Below are positions 63,891 through 64,000 of a stretch of 64,000 nucleotides of DNA, one piece after another. How positions within the stretch are numbered: position 1 is the first letter of the stretch; each line of letters starts with the position of its first letter. Below the pieces are notes generated by a model. That model was given only the letters and a program-made list of their open reading frames with translations, was not told the origin of the DNA and did not search any database. Source of the DNA: Limnohabitans sp. 103DPR2 (GTDB lineage Bacteria > Pseudomonadota > Gammaproteobacteria > Burkholderiales > Burkholderiaceae_C); the NCBI RefSeq assembly GCF_001412575.1, contig NZ_CP011834.1:2790001-2854000 (forward strand), given 5' to 3'. A program made the translations under genes and the position numbers.

Positions 63891-64000
63891 ATGGTGAGAC
63901 CTCAACAACTATTGCATCCCCAGCGAGAACCCGCCGCCACAAGGCCGGCTGCCACGGTGCTGTTGCTGCGCGACAGTGCGCAAGGCATCGAAGTGCTCAT
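63891..64000 (+). CDS. Nudix hydrolase, 5' fragment cut by window edge
   Basis: About 36 N-terminal residues are visible: a Pro/Arg-rich start, then the [17 protein letters not shown] beta strand that begins the Nudix fold in CoA-pyrophosphatase-like members. The Nudix box itself lies beyond the edge, so the assignment is only tentative. The ATG at 63891 is divergent from dapF by 88 bases. Confidence 0.55.
   Translation, partial: MVRPQQLLHPQREPAATRPAATVLLLRDSAQGIEVL

Noticed and set aside
1..64000. tRNA, rRNA, insertion sequences, phage genes or attachment sites
   Set aside because: Looked for and not seen; xerC is the chromosomal dimer-resolution recombinase, not a phage integrase.

Overview
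The window is a stretch of chromosome from a betaproteobacterium. The protein families and gene order point to Burkholderiales, family Comamonadaceae, possibly close to Limnohabitans; this is inferred from recalled gene neighbourhoods, not from a search. It is densely packed and mostly housekeeping. I saw no tRNA, rRNA, insertion sequence, prophage or CRISPR array.

Layout. (1) 1-7564, minus strand: a catabolic or uptake operon read as gntR, livK, livH, livM, livG, livF, an orphan tctC and an aconitase-family (LeuC-like) enzyme cut by the left edge. It pairs a branched-chain-type ABC transporter with a TctC binding protein that has no TctAB partner. A tandem inverted-repeat operator lies just upstream of gntR. 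(2) 7704-13155: a DUF2889 protein, miaB, a gamma-glutamylcyclotransferase, a Rieske oxygenase alpha subunit and a glutamine-synthetase-like enzyme. The last three could form a gamma-glutamylated-amine route. (3) 13181-16321: ffh, a CcsA-type cytochrome assembly protein, a PP0621-type small membrane protein and ampD. (4) 16592-21734: class Ia ribonucleotide reductase nrdA/nrdB behind a promoter with two NrdR boxes, then a Lys/Ala/Pro histone-H1-like protein. (5) 21811-26405, minus: an uncharacterised protein, tlpA-like thioredoxin, accB, accC, prmA and a DUF3426 protein. (6) 26437-37253: mpl, aroG with a phenylalanine-rich leader peptide and attenuator, tldD, rodA, then on the plus strand an RNase II-family gene, tonB-like, aroE, mtgA and ruvC. 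(7) 37337-56795, minus: the complete division and cell wall (dcw) cluster from mraZ to lpxC, followed by an MFS transporter. (8) 57138-64000: dksA with a very long Lys/Ala/Pro-rich N-terminal extension, a CobW-type GTPase, rlmI-like methyltransferase, xerC, DUF484, dapF, and the start of a Nudix gene.

How the genes work together. The dcw genes make lipid II (murC-F, ddl, mraY, murG) and assemble the divisome (ftsL, I, W, Q, A, Z). They are joined by eight exact 4-base ATGA overlaps and controlled from an MraZ operator of three 10-base repeats lying on the promoter. Peptidoglycan recycling and elongation genes (ampD, mpl, rodA, mtgA) and the diaminopimelate gene dapF lie elsewhere in the window, so envelope synthesis is its dominant theme.

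The most interesting new-looking signal is the aroG leader at 29067-29194. It has a 24-residue ORF with six Phe and one Tyr in its first 14 codons, a pause hairpin, a mutually exclusive antiterminator pairing and a strong intrinsic terminator, which together make a classical ribosome-mediated attenuator. Next in interest are the DksA extension, the oxygenase/glutamine-synthetase/cyclotransferase group, and several RNA or operator structures in intergenic regions.
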